The notes under the pieces are model-generated. The model did no database searches and had not been told where the DNA came from. It saw only the letters and a program-made list of their open reading frames with translations. DNA of 64,000 nucleotides from UBA7803 sp040219935 (GTDB lineage: Bacteria; Pseudomonadota; Gammaproteobacteria; Pseudomonadales; Azotimanducaceae), in assembly GCA_040219935.1 (NCBI GenBank), contig JAVJUA010000048.1, positions 124,001-188,000 of the forward strand, in the 5' to 3' direction. A program made the position numbers and the translations under genes. Each line of letters starts with the position of its first letter. The first letter of the stretch is position 1. Below, piece after piece: positions 1 to 6,898 of the stretch.

Positions 1-311
1 GGAATGCGTTCGTCGGCGAAGCGGGCGATCACGTAGTCGCCGTCCCGGCTCACGGTCAGATAGGGCGACCGCTCCGGCAGCAGGGTCTTTTCGTCCAACT
101 CGTCGCACAGCGCCAACAGGGCCTTTTTGAACAGGTTGTAGTCGAAGGCCAGGCCGTCGTCGCCCACCGGCGCGTCCACCGTCGCCGTCACGTAGAACGT
201 GTGGCCGTGCAGGTCTTCCCGCTCGGTGGCCGAGAACAGCGTGAAGTGCGCTGCATTGAAATGCAGGTAGTCCTTGCTGATCTCGATGGTGCATTGGGCG
301 GGCGACGTCAT
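1..311 (-). CDS. 6-pyruvoyl-tetrahydropterin synthase / QueD-family protein (3' part cut by window edge)
   Basis: The visible N-terminal 103 residues match the 6-pyruvoyl-tetrahydropterin synthase fold (queuosine or pterin biosynthesis, cytoplasmic). Two zinc-ligand clusters are seen: the His of FNAAHF (about residue 21) and the HGH of DLHGHTF (about 35-37). The strand after the HGH (TFYVTATVDAP) and a following FDYNLFK segment also fit. The catalytic Cys that QueD carries four residues before HGH is missing, with Arg in its place, so a plain QueD activity is doubtful. The start ATG at 311 gives the peptide MTSPAQC. The gene lies 61 bases downstream of the CULT gene on the same strand and may be the third gene of that unit. 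The C-terminal half lies outside the window. Confidence 0.8.
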   Translation of the reverse strand, partial: MTSPAQCTIEISKDYLHFNAAHFTLFSATEREDLHGHTFYVTATVDAPVGDDGLAFDYNLFKKALLALCDELDEKTLLPERSPYLTVSRDGDYVIARFADERI

Positions 312-372
312 AGCCGCGGAATGCTATCACACGGGTTTGTGGAAAAAGGGTGAAACCCGACGGTGGTGGTGG

Positions 373-759
373 TCAGTCGCGACGGATGCGGTCGAGGATC
401 AGGCCGTAGAAGTAGTCCTGGCCGCGCTCGAAGTACCAGCCGAGATGGGTGCGGCATTCGCTGCAGCTCGCGAGCCGCCAGAAGAACCCGGGGAACCAGG
501 TATCGGCCGCGGTGGGCCGGCCGGACAGGTCGCAGCCCAGGGCGTCGGCGAAGCAGCCGACGTGGAAGCGGATGCCGAACGGGTTGGTGAAGTGGTGGGC
601 GTGGGCACCGTTGATGGAGGTCTGGTCCGCCTTCCGGGCGATGGGATGGGCGCAGGTACCGCAGTAGATCAGCTCGCGCGGCGCCGACGCCTCACGCTCC
701 AGCAACTCCCTGAGCTTGGGGTCCAGGCTCTGGCGCTGCTTGTCCAGAACGTCGGTCAT
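373..759 (-). CDS. CULT-domain (cereblon-type, thalidomide-binding fold) protein
   Basis: This 128-residue protein is almost entirely a CULT domain, the ligand-binding fold of human cereblon also known from bacterial one-domain proteins. Four zinc cysteines form two pairs: C33/C36 (YCGTC) and C99/C102 (SCSEC). The aromatic cage is W88 (TWFPG), W94 (FFW) and W108 (HLGW). The spacing 6 then 14 equals that of human cereblon W380/W386/W400. HxFxNPxG (55-62) and the terminal FYGLILDRI strand are also family hallmarks. Residues 1-27 are a charged helix-like leader. No signal peptide is visible, so it is probably cytosolic. It begins 11 bases after the stop of the flavin reductase on the same strand, so the two are probably co-transcribed. 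The natural ligand of bacterial CULT proteins is unsettled; uracil and other cyclic imides bind in vitro. Function here is unknown. Confidence 0.9.
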   Translation of the reverse strand: MTDVLDKQRQSLDPKLRELLEREASAPRELIYCGTCAHPIARKADQTSINGAHAHHFTNPFGIRFHVGCFADALGCDLSGRPTAADTWFPGFFWRLASCSECRTHLGWYFERGQDYFYGLILDRIRRD

Positions 760-770
760 GCGCCTCCAGC

Positions 771-1976
771 TCAGGCCACCAGCGTCTTCAGATCCACGGC
801 CGGGTCGGCGAGCGCCTTGGCGTCCACCTGGCGGCCGATGAGCTGCTTGCACACCATGAACTCCCGGGGGCTGTTCACGGCGTCGACGGCCACCACGGCA
901 CCGCCTTGCAGATAGAACACGGCGAACTGATTGGCCGCCATGTCGCCGCGCACCACCTCGCTGTCGCCGTCGGCCGAGAAGCCCACCATCTGCAGCTTGA
1001 GCTCGTACTGATCGGACCAGAACCAGGGGATGCTGGCGTAGCTCTTGTCGCCGCCGCACATGTTGGCCGCGGCGACCCGGGCCTGCTCCATGGCGTTGGG
1101 CACCGACTCGAGCCGCAGCCGGCGGTCGAGCAGCGGGTTCGGATGGTTGGTGCAGTCACCGGCGGCGTACACGTCTGCGGCCGAGGTGCGGCAGTGATCG
1201 TCCACGACGATGCCGTTGCCGCAGTCGATGCCGGCGGCCTCGGCCACCTCGACGTTGGGGATGATGCCGATGCCGACGATGACGATGTCGGCAGGGAACG
1301 TGCGCTCACCGCAGACGGCGGCAGCGACCCGGCCATCGCCCTCGAATCCGGTGACGGTGACGCCGGTGTGGATGTGCACGCCGCGGGACTCGTGAAGCTG
1401 GTGGTAGTAGGCGGACATGGTTTCTGTGGTCACCCGCTGCAGGATGCGCGGCTCCATCTCCAGCACGTGCACCTCGAGCCCGGCCTCCACGGCTACGGAT
1501 GCCACCTCCAGGCCGATGTAGCCGCCACCGACGATCACCAGCCGTTTGCCGGGCGCCATCTCGGCGCGGATGCCGTCGACATCGTCGATGCCGCGCAGGT
1601 AGTGAATGCCCGCCAGGTCACTGCCCGGCACCTGGAGCCGGCGTGGCCGGCCGCCGGTGGCCAGCAGCAGCTTGGCATAGCCGATGGTTTCGCCGGCATC
1701 GGTGGTCAGCGTGTGGGCGTCGGTATCGATGGCGGTGACGCGGGTACCGGTTTTCACCGTGATGTTCTTGTCGGCGTAGAACTTGGCCGGGCGCAGGTGC
1801 ACCTTTTCCAGGCCGTGCTCGCCGGCCAGGTACTGCTTGGACAGCGGCGGCCGCTGGTAGGGGATGTGGGGCTCGTCGCCGATGATGACGATCTCGCCCT
1901 CGTAGCCTTCCTGGCGCAGGCTGGCGGCGGCCTGGCCTGCCGCATGTCCTGCTCCCACGATCACCATGCCCGTCAT
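771..1976 (-). CDS. FAD-dependent ferredoxin/rubredoxin reductase-like oxidoreductase
   Basis: A 401-residue pyridine nucleotide-disulfide-type flavoprotein of the ferredoxin-NAD(P) reductase class that serves Rieske oxygenases and P450s. The N-terminal FAD loop is GAGHAAG (8-14), followed by the PYQRPPLSK segment (39-47) typical of the family. The NAD loop is VGGGYIG (149-155), and the second FAD motif is YAAGDC (about 288). The C-terminal 80 residues fit the reductase_C domain. The start at 1976 (MTGMVIVG) is preferred because the FAD strand begins there; the frame stays open for about 30 further codons with no family similarity. No ferredoxin or oxygenase gene is adjacent, so the electron acceptor is unknown. 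The CULT gene follows 11 bases downstream, and the hydroxy-acid dehydrogenase is divergent. Confidence 0.88.
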   Translation of the reverse strand: MTGMVIVGAGHAAGQAAASLRQEGYEGEIVIIGDEPHIPYQRPPLSKQYLAGEHGLEKVHLRPAKFYADKNITVKTGTRVTAIDTDAHTLTTDAGETIGYAKLLLATGGRPRRLQVPGSDLAGIHYLRGIDDVDGIRAEMAPGKRLVIVGGGYIGLEVASVAVEAGLEVHVLEMEPRILQRVTTETMSAYYHQLHESRGVHIHTGVTVTGFEGDGRVAAAVCGERTFPADIVIVGIGIIPNVEVAEAAGIDCGNGIVVDDHCRTSAADVYAAGDCTNHPNPLLDRRLRLESVPNAMEQARVAAANMCGGDKSYASIPWFWSDQYELKLQMVGFSADGDSEVVRGDMAANQFAVFYLQGGAVVAVDAVNSPREFMVCKQLIGRQVDAKALADPAVDLKTLVA

Positions 1977-2061
1977 GCCCGGTACTCCCGTTGGCGCAAA
2001 GCTTGGTATTGTAAAGGCACAGCCGCCCCGGTAGGAGCGGCACCTTTGGGGGAGGCCGGGC

Positions 2062-3144
2062 GTGGCGGACAAGATCCTGACCCTGCAGGAGCTGGTGGTG
2101 CGGGCGCGGCAGCGCCTACCCGCGGAGCATTGGGACTACCTGATGGGCGGCGCGGACACCGAGACCTCGCTGCTGCGCAATCGCCAGGCCCTGGACAGCC
2201 TGGCTTTCCGCCCGCGGATTCTCAACGACGTCAGCGAGGTCCACACGGCGGCCACCCTGCTCGGCTGCCGGCTGCGCATTCCGGTGATCCTGGCCCCCAT
2301 CGGCTCGCTGCAGCTACTCGATCCGGACGGCGGCGCGGCGGCTGCGGCCGCTGCCCGCGAGTTCGGCGTGCTGCAGATGCTGAGCTCGGCCTGCCTGCCG
2401 GACTTCGAGGCCGTGGCCGGGGCGGTGCCGGGGCCGCGCATCTATCAGCTCTACCTGATGGGCGATCAGGCCTGGATGGACGACGTGGTGGCCCGCGCCG
2501 TGGCGGCGGGCTACACGGCCCTCTGCCTCACCGCCGACACCCAGACCTACTCGCGCCGCGAGCGCGACATCGCGCGCCGCTTCATGCCGCCCTCGGGCAG
2601 CCAGGCGCTGGGCGGCGGCCGGGATTTCGGGCACCAGGCGCGGCTGACCTGGGACACCATCGCCCACCTGAAGGACCGCTTCGACCTGCCGCTGGTGATC
2701 AAGGGCGTGGCCGGCGCCGAAGACGCGGTCGGCTGTGCCGACGCCGGCGTGGACGTGGTGTACGTGTCCAACCATGGCGGCCGCCAGTTGGATCACACCC
2801 GCGGCTGCATCGACATGCTGCCGGAGGTGGTGGCTGCCCTGGACGGCCGCGTGCCGGTGCTGGTGGATGGCGGCTTCCTGCGCGGTGCGGACGTGGTGAA
2901 GGCCCTGTGCCTGGGCGCCACCGCGGTCGGCCTCGGCCGCCTGGAGGGGCTGGCCCTGGCCGGCGGCGGTGTGCCGGGCCTGGTGCGCGCGCTGGAGATC
3001 CTCGAGCACGAGATCCGCATCACCCTGGCCCTGCTGGGTGTCAGCAGCGTCGACCAGCTTCACCCGGGGCTGCTGACCCGGGCCGAGCCGGTGCGGCCGG
3101 CGGGCGCGCTCAGCGCCTTCCCGCTGCTCGATGCGGATGCCTGA
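2062..3144 (+). CDS. FMN-dependent alpha-hydroxy-acid dehydrogenase/oxidase (lactate dehydrogenase family)
   Basis: A 360-residue member of the FMN-dependent (S)-2-hydroxy-acid oxidising family (L-lactate dehydrogenase LldD, glycolate oxidase, lactate monooxygenase), which oxidises a 2-hydroxy acid to the 2-oxo acid. It shows the early LAPIGSLQLL strand (78-86), FMN-binding K214 (VIKG) and the catalytic SNHGGRQLD loop with H238 and R241. The FMN phosphate region VDGGFLRGADVVKAL (268-282) is also present. The sequence after it (GRLEGLALAGGG) departs from the usual GRPxxxxxA, so the substrate is not assignable. The start is GTG, chosen because GGGGGAGG ends about 7 bases upstream. It is divergent from the flavin reductase and convergent with the Lrp-type regulator, whose stop lies 6 bases away. 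Confidence 0.88.
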   Translation: MADKILTLQELVVRARQRLPAEHWDYLMGGADTETSLLRNRQALDSLAFRPRILNDVSEVHTAATLLGCRLRIPVILAPIGSLQLLDPDGGAAAAAAAREFGVLQMLSSACLPDFEAVAGAVPGPRIYQLYLMGDQAWMDDVVARAVAAGYTALCLTADTQTYSRRERDIARRFMPPSGSQALGGGRDFGHQARLTWDTIAHLKDRFDLPLVIKGVAGAEDAVGCADAGVDVVYVSNHGGRQLDHTRGCIDMLPEVVAALDGRVPVLVDGGFLRGADVVKALCLGATAVGLGRLEGLALAGGGVPGLVRALEILEHEIRITLALLGVSSVDQLHPGLLTRAEPVRPAGALSAFPLLDADA

Positions 3145-3150
3145 CGCCGC

Positions 3151-3624
3151 TCAGAGATCGATGGGCAGGGCCGTGGTCGACTTCATCTCCGACATGGCGA
3201 TGTTGGAGTGCACCTCCTGCACGCCGGGGAGCTGAGAGAGCACCTCGAAGAAGAAGTGCTCGTAGGCCTGGATGTCCGGCACCACGATGCGCAGCAGGAA
3301 GTCCATGTCGCCCATCAGCGTGAAGCACTCGAGCACCTCGGGGCGCTCGTGGATGGCCTCGGCGAATTCGGGCAGCGAGCGGCGGCCATGGGCCGTGAGC
3401 TTCACCAGCGCGAACACCAGCACGTCGAGCCCGAGGCGCTGGCGGTCGAGCAGGGCCACCTGGCTGCGGATGTAGCCCGCCTGCTGCAGCCGATGGATGC
3501 GCCGCCAGCACGGTGACTGGGACAGCCCGATGCGGGCGCCGATCTCGGCCGCGGACAGCGACGCGTCGGCCTGCAGCAGCGCCAGAATCTCGCGATCGAA
3601 GCGGTCGAGTTCGGGCTTGCTCAC
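3151..3624 (-). CDS. Lrp/AsnC-family transcriptional regulator
   Basis: A 157-residue feast/famine regulator. The N-terminal winged helix-turn-helix (about 8-60) includes LSAAEIGARIGLSQSPCWRR as its recognition unit. The rest is an RAM/AsnC effector-binding ferredoxin-like domain (about 70-150) containing LMGDMDFLLRIVVPD. GTG is the start, with GAGGCC 7 bases upstream. It is transcribed divergently from leucine dehydrogenase across a 162-base region rich in inverted repeats, the usual arrangement for a local Lrp-type regulator. The likely effector is a branched-chain amino acid, which is inference from position. Confidence 0.92.
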   Translation of the reverse strand: MSKPELDRFDREILALLQADASLSAAEIGARIGLSQSPCWRRIHRLQQAGYIRSQVALLDRQRLGLDVLVFALVKLTAHGRRSLPEFAEAIHERPEVLECFTLMGDMDFLLRIVVPDIQAYEHFFFEVLSQLPGVQEVHSNIAMSEMKSTTALPIDL

Positions 3625-3646
3625 CGGGTAGGCCTCGTTGGATCCA

Positions 3647-3665
3647 AATGCGCATTAATCATGCG
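3647..3665. promoter_or_regulatory. Overlapping palindromes upstream of the Lrp-type regulator (candidate operator)
   Basis: AATGCGCATT (3647-3656) is a perfect 10-bp palindrome. CGCAT-taatc-ATGCG (3651-3665) is a second 5+5 palindrome overlapping it, about 23 bases upstream of the GTG start of the regulator. Lrp-family proteins bind 15-bp sites of 5-5-5 geometry, which the second element fits. AT-rich GAAAT-tcgaa-ATTTC and GGAAA-gctct-TTTCC repeats lie further along the same intergenic region toward leucine dehydrogenase. The assignment to this regulator is by position only. Confidence 0.4.
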
Positions 3666-3786
3666 TGTAGATCGTAATTAAAGAAACAGAAATTCGAAAT
3701 TTCCGCCGAACAGTGCATGAACGGAAAGCTCTTTTCCCCGACGTCCGTATCATGGGCAGCATCGGACAGTTGCCCAGGAAGCGGAT

Positions 3787-4863
3787 ATGCACATCTTCGA
3801 AGCCGGACACGAGCAGGTAGTGCTCCGCGAGGATCCGTCGACCGGACTGCGGGCCATCATCGCCATCCACAGCACCCGGCTCGGGCCGGCAGCCGGCGGC
3901 TGCCGGCATTGGACGTATCCGGACGCTGCCGCCGCGCTCTCGGACGCGCTGCGGCTGTCCCGCGGCATGACCTTCAAGAACGCCCTGGCGGACATTCCGT
4001 TCGGCGGCGGCAAGAGCGTCATTCTCGGCACCCCGGGCCGTGGCCTGACCGAAGGTCAGCTCGAAACCTTCGGCGGCTGGGTCGACGAGCTGCAGGGCCG
4101 CTACGTGACCGCCGAGGACGTGGGGATGGGCGTGAACGCCCTGCGGACCGTGGCGCGCAGCACCCGCTACGTCTCCGGTCTCGGCCGCGGCGGCGTCGGT
4201 GGCGACCCGTCGCCGTTCACCGCGCGCGGCGTGCTGCGCGGCATCGAGGCCGCCGTGCGGTTCCGTCTGGGCCGCGACGACCTGGACGGCCTGCGGGTGG
4301 CGGTGCAGGGCCTGGGCAGCGTCGGCATGCATCTCTGCGAGCTGCTGCACGGGCGCGGCGCCCGGCTGTGGGTGGCCGACGTGGCGGCGGAGCGGGTCGC
4401 CGCTGCCGTGCAGGCATTCGCCGCGCAGCCGGTGGATCCGGGCGCGGTGGTCTCGGCAGACGTCGACGTGCTGGCGCCCTGCGCCCTTGGCGGCGTGCTC
4501 AGCCTCGACGCGCTGGCAGGGCTGCGGGCGCCGGTGGTGGCGGGCGCCGCCAACAACCAGCTCGCCAGCGATGACGTGGGGGATCTGCTCGCCGGCCGCG
4601 GCGTGCTCTACGCGCCCGACTACGTGATCAACGCCGGTGGCGTCATCAGCGTCGCTCAGGAGTTTCTGGGCATCGACGACCGACAGTGGACCGAGCAGCG
4701 CATCGACGGCATCGGCGATCGGCTCACCGCCATCTTCCAGCGCGCGTCGCGAACGGGAGAGCCCACCAGCCGCATCGCCGACGAGCTGGCCGCCGAGCGC
4801 TTGCACAGAGGGGGCGCCGCTGCCGTCACCAGGCACGTGGTCAGGGCAGCCAACGGCCGCTGA
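3787..4863 (+). CDS. Leucine dehydrogenase (Glu/Leu/Phe/Val dehydrogenase family)
   Basis: A 358-residue NAD-dependent amino acid dehydrogenase that deaminates leucine, valine or isoleucine to the 2-oxo acid, the entry step of branched-chain catabolism. Substrate-binding K64 (MTFKNALAD) and catalytic K76 (PFGGGKSVI) are present with D111 of AEDVGM. The spacing matches Bacillus leucine dehydrogenase K68/K80/D115. The Rossmann loop reads VQGLGSVGMHL (about 173-183). The length is normal. AGGAAG lies 6 bases before the ATG. It is divergent from the Lrp regulator, which probably controls it. The acyl-CoA synthetase is convergent and begins its stop 18 bases downstream. Confidence 0.92.
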   Translation: MHIFEAGHEQVVLREDPSTGLRAIIAIHSTRLGPAAGGCRHWTYPDAAAALSDALRLSRGMTFKNALADIPFGGGKSVILGTPGRGLTEGQLETFGGWVDELQGRYVTAEDVGMGVNALRTVARSTRYVSGLGRGGVGGDPSPFTARGVLRGIEAAVRFRLGRDDLDGLRVAVQGLGSVGMHLCELLHGRGARLWVADVAAERVAAAVQAFAAQPVDPGAVVSADVDVLAPCALGGVLSLDALAGLRAPVVAGAANNQLASDDVGDLLAGRGVLYAPDYVINAGGVISVAQEFLGIDDRQWTEQRIDGIGDRLTAIFQRASRTGEPTSRIADELAAERLHRGGAAAVTRHVVRAANGR

Positions 4864-4881
4864 TGCGGCCGCGCCCGACGC

Positions 4882-6399
4882 TCAGCGCAGGTACGGTTCC
4901 CGCAGCGACGACTTGTAGATCTTGCCGGTCTGGTGGCGCGGCAGGGCGGCGTGAAAGTCGATGCTGCGCGGGCACTTCAGATGCGCCAGCCGTGACCGGC
5001 AGAAATCGATCAGCGCCTCGGCGCTGACCGCAGCCGGTCGGCCAGCAGCGTCCTTCACCAGCTCCACCGCCGCCTTCACCTGCTCGCCGAACTCCGCATC
5101 CGGAATGCCGAACACGGCGGCGTCCTGCACCGCCGGATGGCCGAGCAGCACGTCCTCCACCTCGCGCGGATAGATGTTCACGCCGCCGGAGATGATCATG
5201 TGGGAGGCCCGGTCGGTGAGGTAGAGGTAGCCGTCGTGGTCCAGGTGGCCGATGTCGCCCAGCGTCGACCAGCCGCGGTGGTCGTGGGCTTCAGCCGTCT
5301 TCTCGGGGGCCTTGTAGTACTCGAAGCTCGGGCCGCCGGAGAAGAACACGCGCCCGGTCCCGCCGCGGGGCAACTCGTCGCCGTTCTCGCCGACGATGTG
5401 CACGTCGCCGATGACGGGCCGGCCCACGGAGCCTGGGTGGGCCAGCCACTCGGCGCTGTCGATGGCGGTCTGGCCGTTGCCCTCGGTGCCCGAGTAGTAC
5501 TCGTAGAGAATGGGCCCCCACCAGTCGATCATGCGCCGCTTCACCTCCGGCGGGCAGGGTGCGGCAGCGTGCACGGCGACCCGGTGGCTGGACAGGTCGT
5601 GGCGTTCGCGCACCGCATCCGGCAGCCGCAGCAGGCGCACGAACATGGTCGGCACCCACTGGCTGTGGGTGATGGCATGGCGCTCGATCAGCGCCAGGCT
5701 GTCGGCGGCGTCGAAGCGCGGCATGATGACGCTGGTGGCGCCGCGCCGGTGCATCATGGCGTTGTAGCGCAGCGGCGCCGAGTGGTAGAGCGGGGCCGTG
5801 GACAGGTAGACGGCGTCGCGGTCGACGCGGTGCAGCGCCACCCGGCGTTCGAACAGCGCCGAGACCGTGCCGAGCGCGGCGCCGGGCCGGGCGCCGCGCA
5901 CGCCTTTCGGCCGGCCGGTGGTGCCGGATGAGTAGAGCATCTCTGCGCCCTCGCCCGCGTCGGCGGGCAGGGTCTGCGGCTCGCCGGCGATGATGTCCGG
6001 CCAGTGCTCGATGTCGATGCGCAGCCGCTGCGGCGCGTCGGCGACCTTGTCGAGCTGGCTGGGGTGGTAGACCAGAGCGGCGGCGTCACAGTCGTCGAGG
6101 ATGTATCGCACCTCGTCGCGCTGGAACTGCACGCTGACCGGCGTGTAGTACAGCCCGGCGAGCTGGGCCGCCCAGTAGACGGCCATCGACCACGGATGAT
6201 TGGGGGCGACGACGACGATGCCGTCGCCGGTGCGCAGCCCCCGGGCGCGCAATGCCCGGCAGCCCTGCACCGCCATGGCGGCGAGCTGGCCGTAGCTGAC
6301 GCTGGTGCCGTCGAAGATCCAGGCAGCGCGGTCGGGGTCGCGCTCGGCCCAGTAGAGGGGATGAAAGGTGTCCTGCGATGACGCCCCGGAGGGCGCCAC
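4882..6399 (-). CDS. Acyl-CoA synthetase (AMP-dependent synthetase/ligase)
   Basis: A 505-residue ANL-superfamily enzyme activating a carboxylic acid through an acyl-adenylate to the CoA thioester. The phosphate-binding loop YSSGTTGRPKGV occupies 156-167. The YEYYSGTEG segment, the STLGDIG/YLTDRASHMIISGG hinge region and the C-terminal RHQTGKIYKSSLR with its catalytic Lys are all recognisable. The start is a GTG at 6399, only 2 bases after the DUF1820 stop, with GGGAAGAA about 8 bases upstream; the open frame continues further but only as the out-of-frame shadow of the DUF1820 gene. The two genes are clearly one unit. Substrate chain length cannot be read from the sequence. Confidence 0.9.
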   Translation of the reverse strand: MAPSGASSQDTFHPLYWAERDPDRAAWIFDGTSVSYGQLAAMAVQGCRALRARGLRTGDGIVVVAPNHPWSMAVYWAAQLAGLYYTPVSVQFQRDEVRYILDDCDAAALVYHPSQLDKVADAPQRLRIDIEHWPDIIAGEPQTLPADAGEGAEMLYSSGTTGRPKGVRGARPGAALGTVSALFERRVALHRVDRDAVYLSTAPLYHSAPLRYNAMMHRRGATSVIMPRFDAADSLALIERHAITHSQWVPTMFVRLLRLPDAVRERHDLSSHRVAVHAAAPCPPEVKRRMIDWWGPILYEYYSGTEGNGQTAIDSAEWLAHPGSVGRPVIGDVHIVGENGDELPRGGTGRVFFSGGPSFEYYKAPEKTAEAHDHRGWSTLGDIGHLDHDGYLYLTDRASHMIISGGVNIYPREVEDVLLGHPAVQDAAVFGIPDAEFGEQVKAAVELVKDAAGRPAAVSAEALIDFCRSRLAHLKCPRSIDFHAALPRHQTGKIYKSSLREPYLR

Positions 6400-6401
6400 G
6401 G

Positions 6402-6737
6402 TCAGTTCTTCCCGCCGTCGCTGGGCATCGGGATGGGGAACGGCGTGACGTTGCCGCCCTTGCTGTCGGTGATCTTGGCGACGCCTTCCTTCTCGACCTC
6501 GTCGATGCGGATCACCGCGTGCATGGGAATGAAGCTGCGCTGCACGCCTTCGAACTCGCTGCGCAGCCGGTCTTCGGCCGGATCGATGACCATCTTGCTG
6601 CGGGTGCCGAACACGTAGTCCTCCACCTCGATGAAGCCGTAGAGATCGCTCTGGTAGATGGCGCGCGCGTAGACCTCGTAGATCTGGCCCTGGTTGTGGA
6701 ACAGCACCTTGTACATCTGATTGCGATTTTCCGGCAT
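6402..6737 (-). CDS. DUF1820-family protein
   Basis: A 111-residue protein with the DUF1820 signature: YKVLFHNQGQIYEVYAR near the N-terminus, then YQSDLYGFIEVEDYVFG, and a C-terminal PMHAVIRIDEVEKEG. The family is small and largely restricted to Gammaproteobacteria, often beside miaB, and has no established function. No signal peptide or membrane segment is seen. The start at 6737 (MPENRNQM) is chosen, with AGGTGG about 9 bases upstream; a second ATG at 6716 (MYKVLF) is possible. It leads an operon with the acyl-CoA synthetase and is divergent from miaB. Confidence 0.85.
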   Translation of the reverse strand: MPENRNQMYKVLFHNQGQIYEVYARAIYQSDLYGFIEVEDYVFGTRSKMVIDPAEDRLRSEFEGVQRSFIPMHAVIRIDEVEKEGVAKITDSKGGNVTPFPIPMPSDGGKN

Positions 6738-6763
6738 CGAGAGGGCCACCTGACTGTCTGTCC

Positions 6764-6806
6764 CACCTATATAGAGGTGTATGGGGAATTTGCAACCCAC
6801 TATAAT
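6764..6806. promoter_or_regulatory. Back-to-back promoters for DUF1820 (minus) and miaB (plus) with a CACCT/AGGTG inverted repeat
   Basis: On the minus strand, TTGCAA (6790-6795) and TATATA (6768-6773) are separated by 16 bases and read toward the DUF1820 gene. On the plus strand a perfect TATAAT lies at 6801-6806, reading toward miaB, with no clear -35. The inverted repeat CACCT-atatag-AGGTG (6764-6779) covers the minus -10 and could be an operator. Confidence 0.5.
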
Positions 6807-6898
6807 CGCGCCGCGTCCCGACCCTGACCGCGTTCGGGGCGCGCGCCCGCAAATCCAGGGCGGCTGCACAGGCCGCCATGCTGAAGGGATCTGACGTC

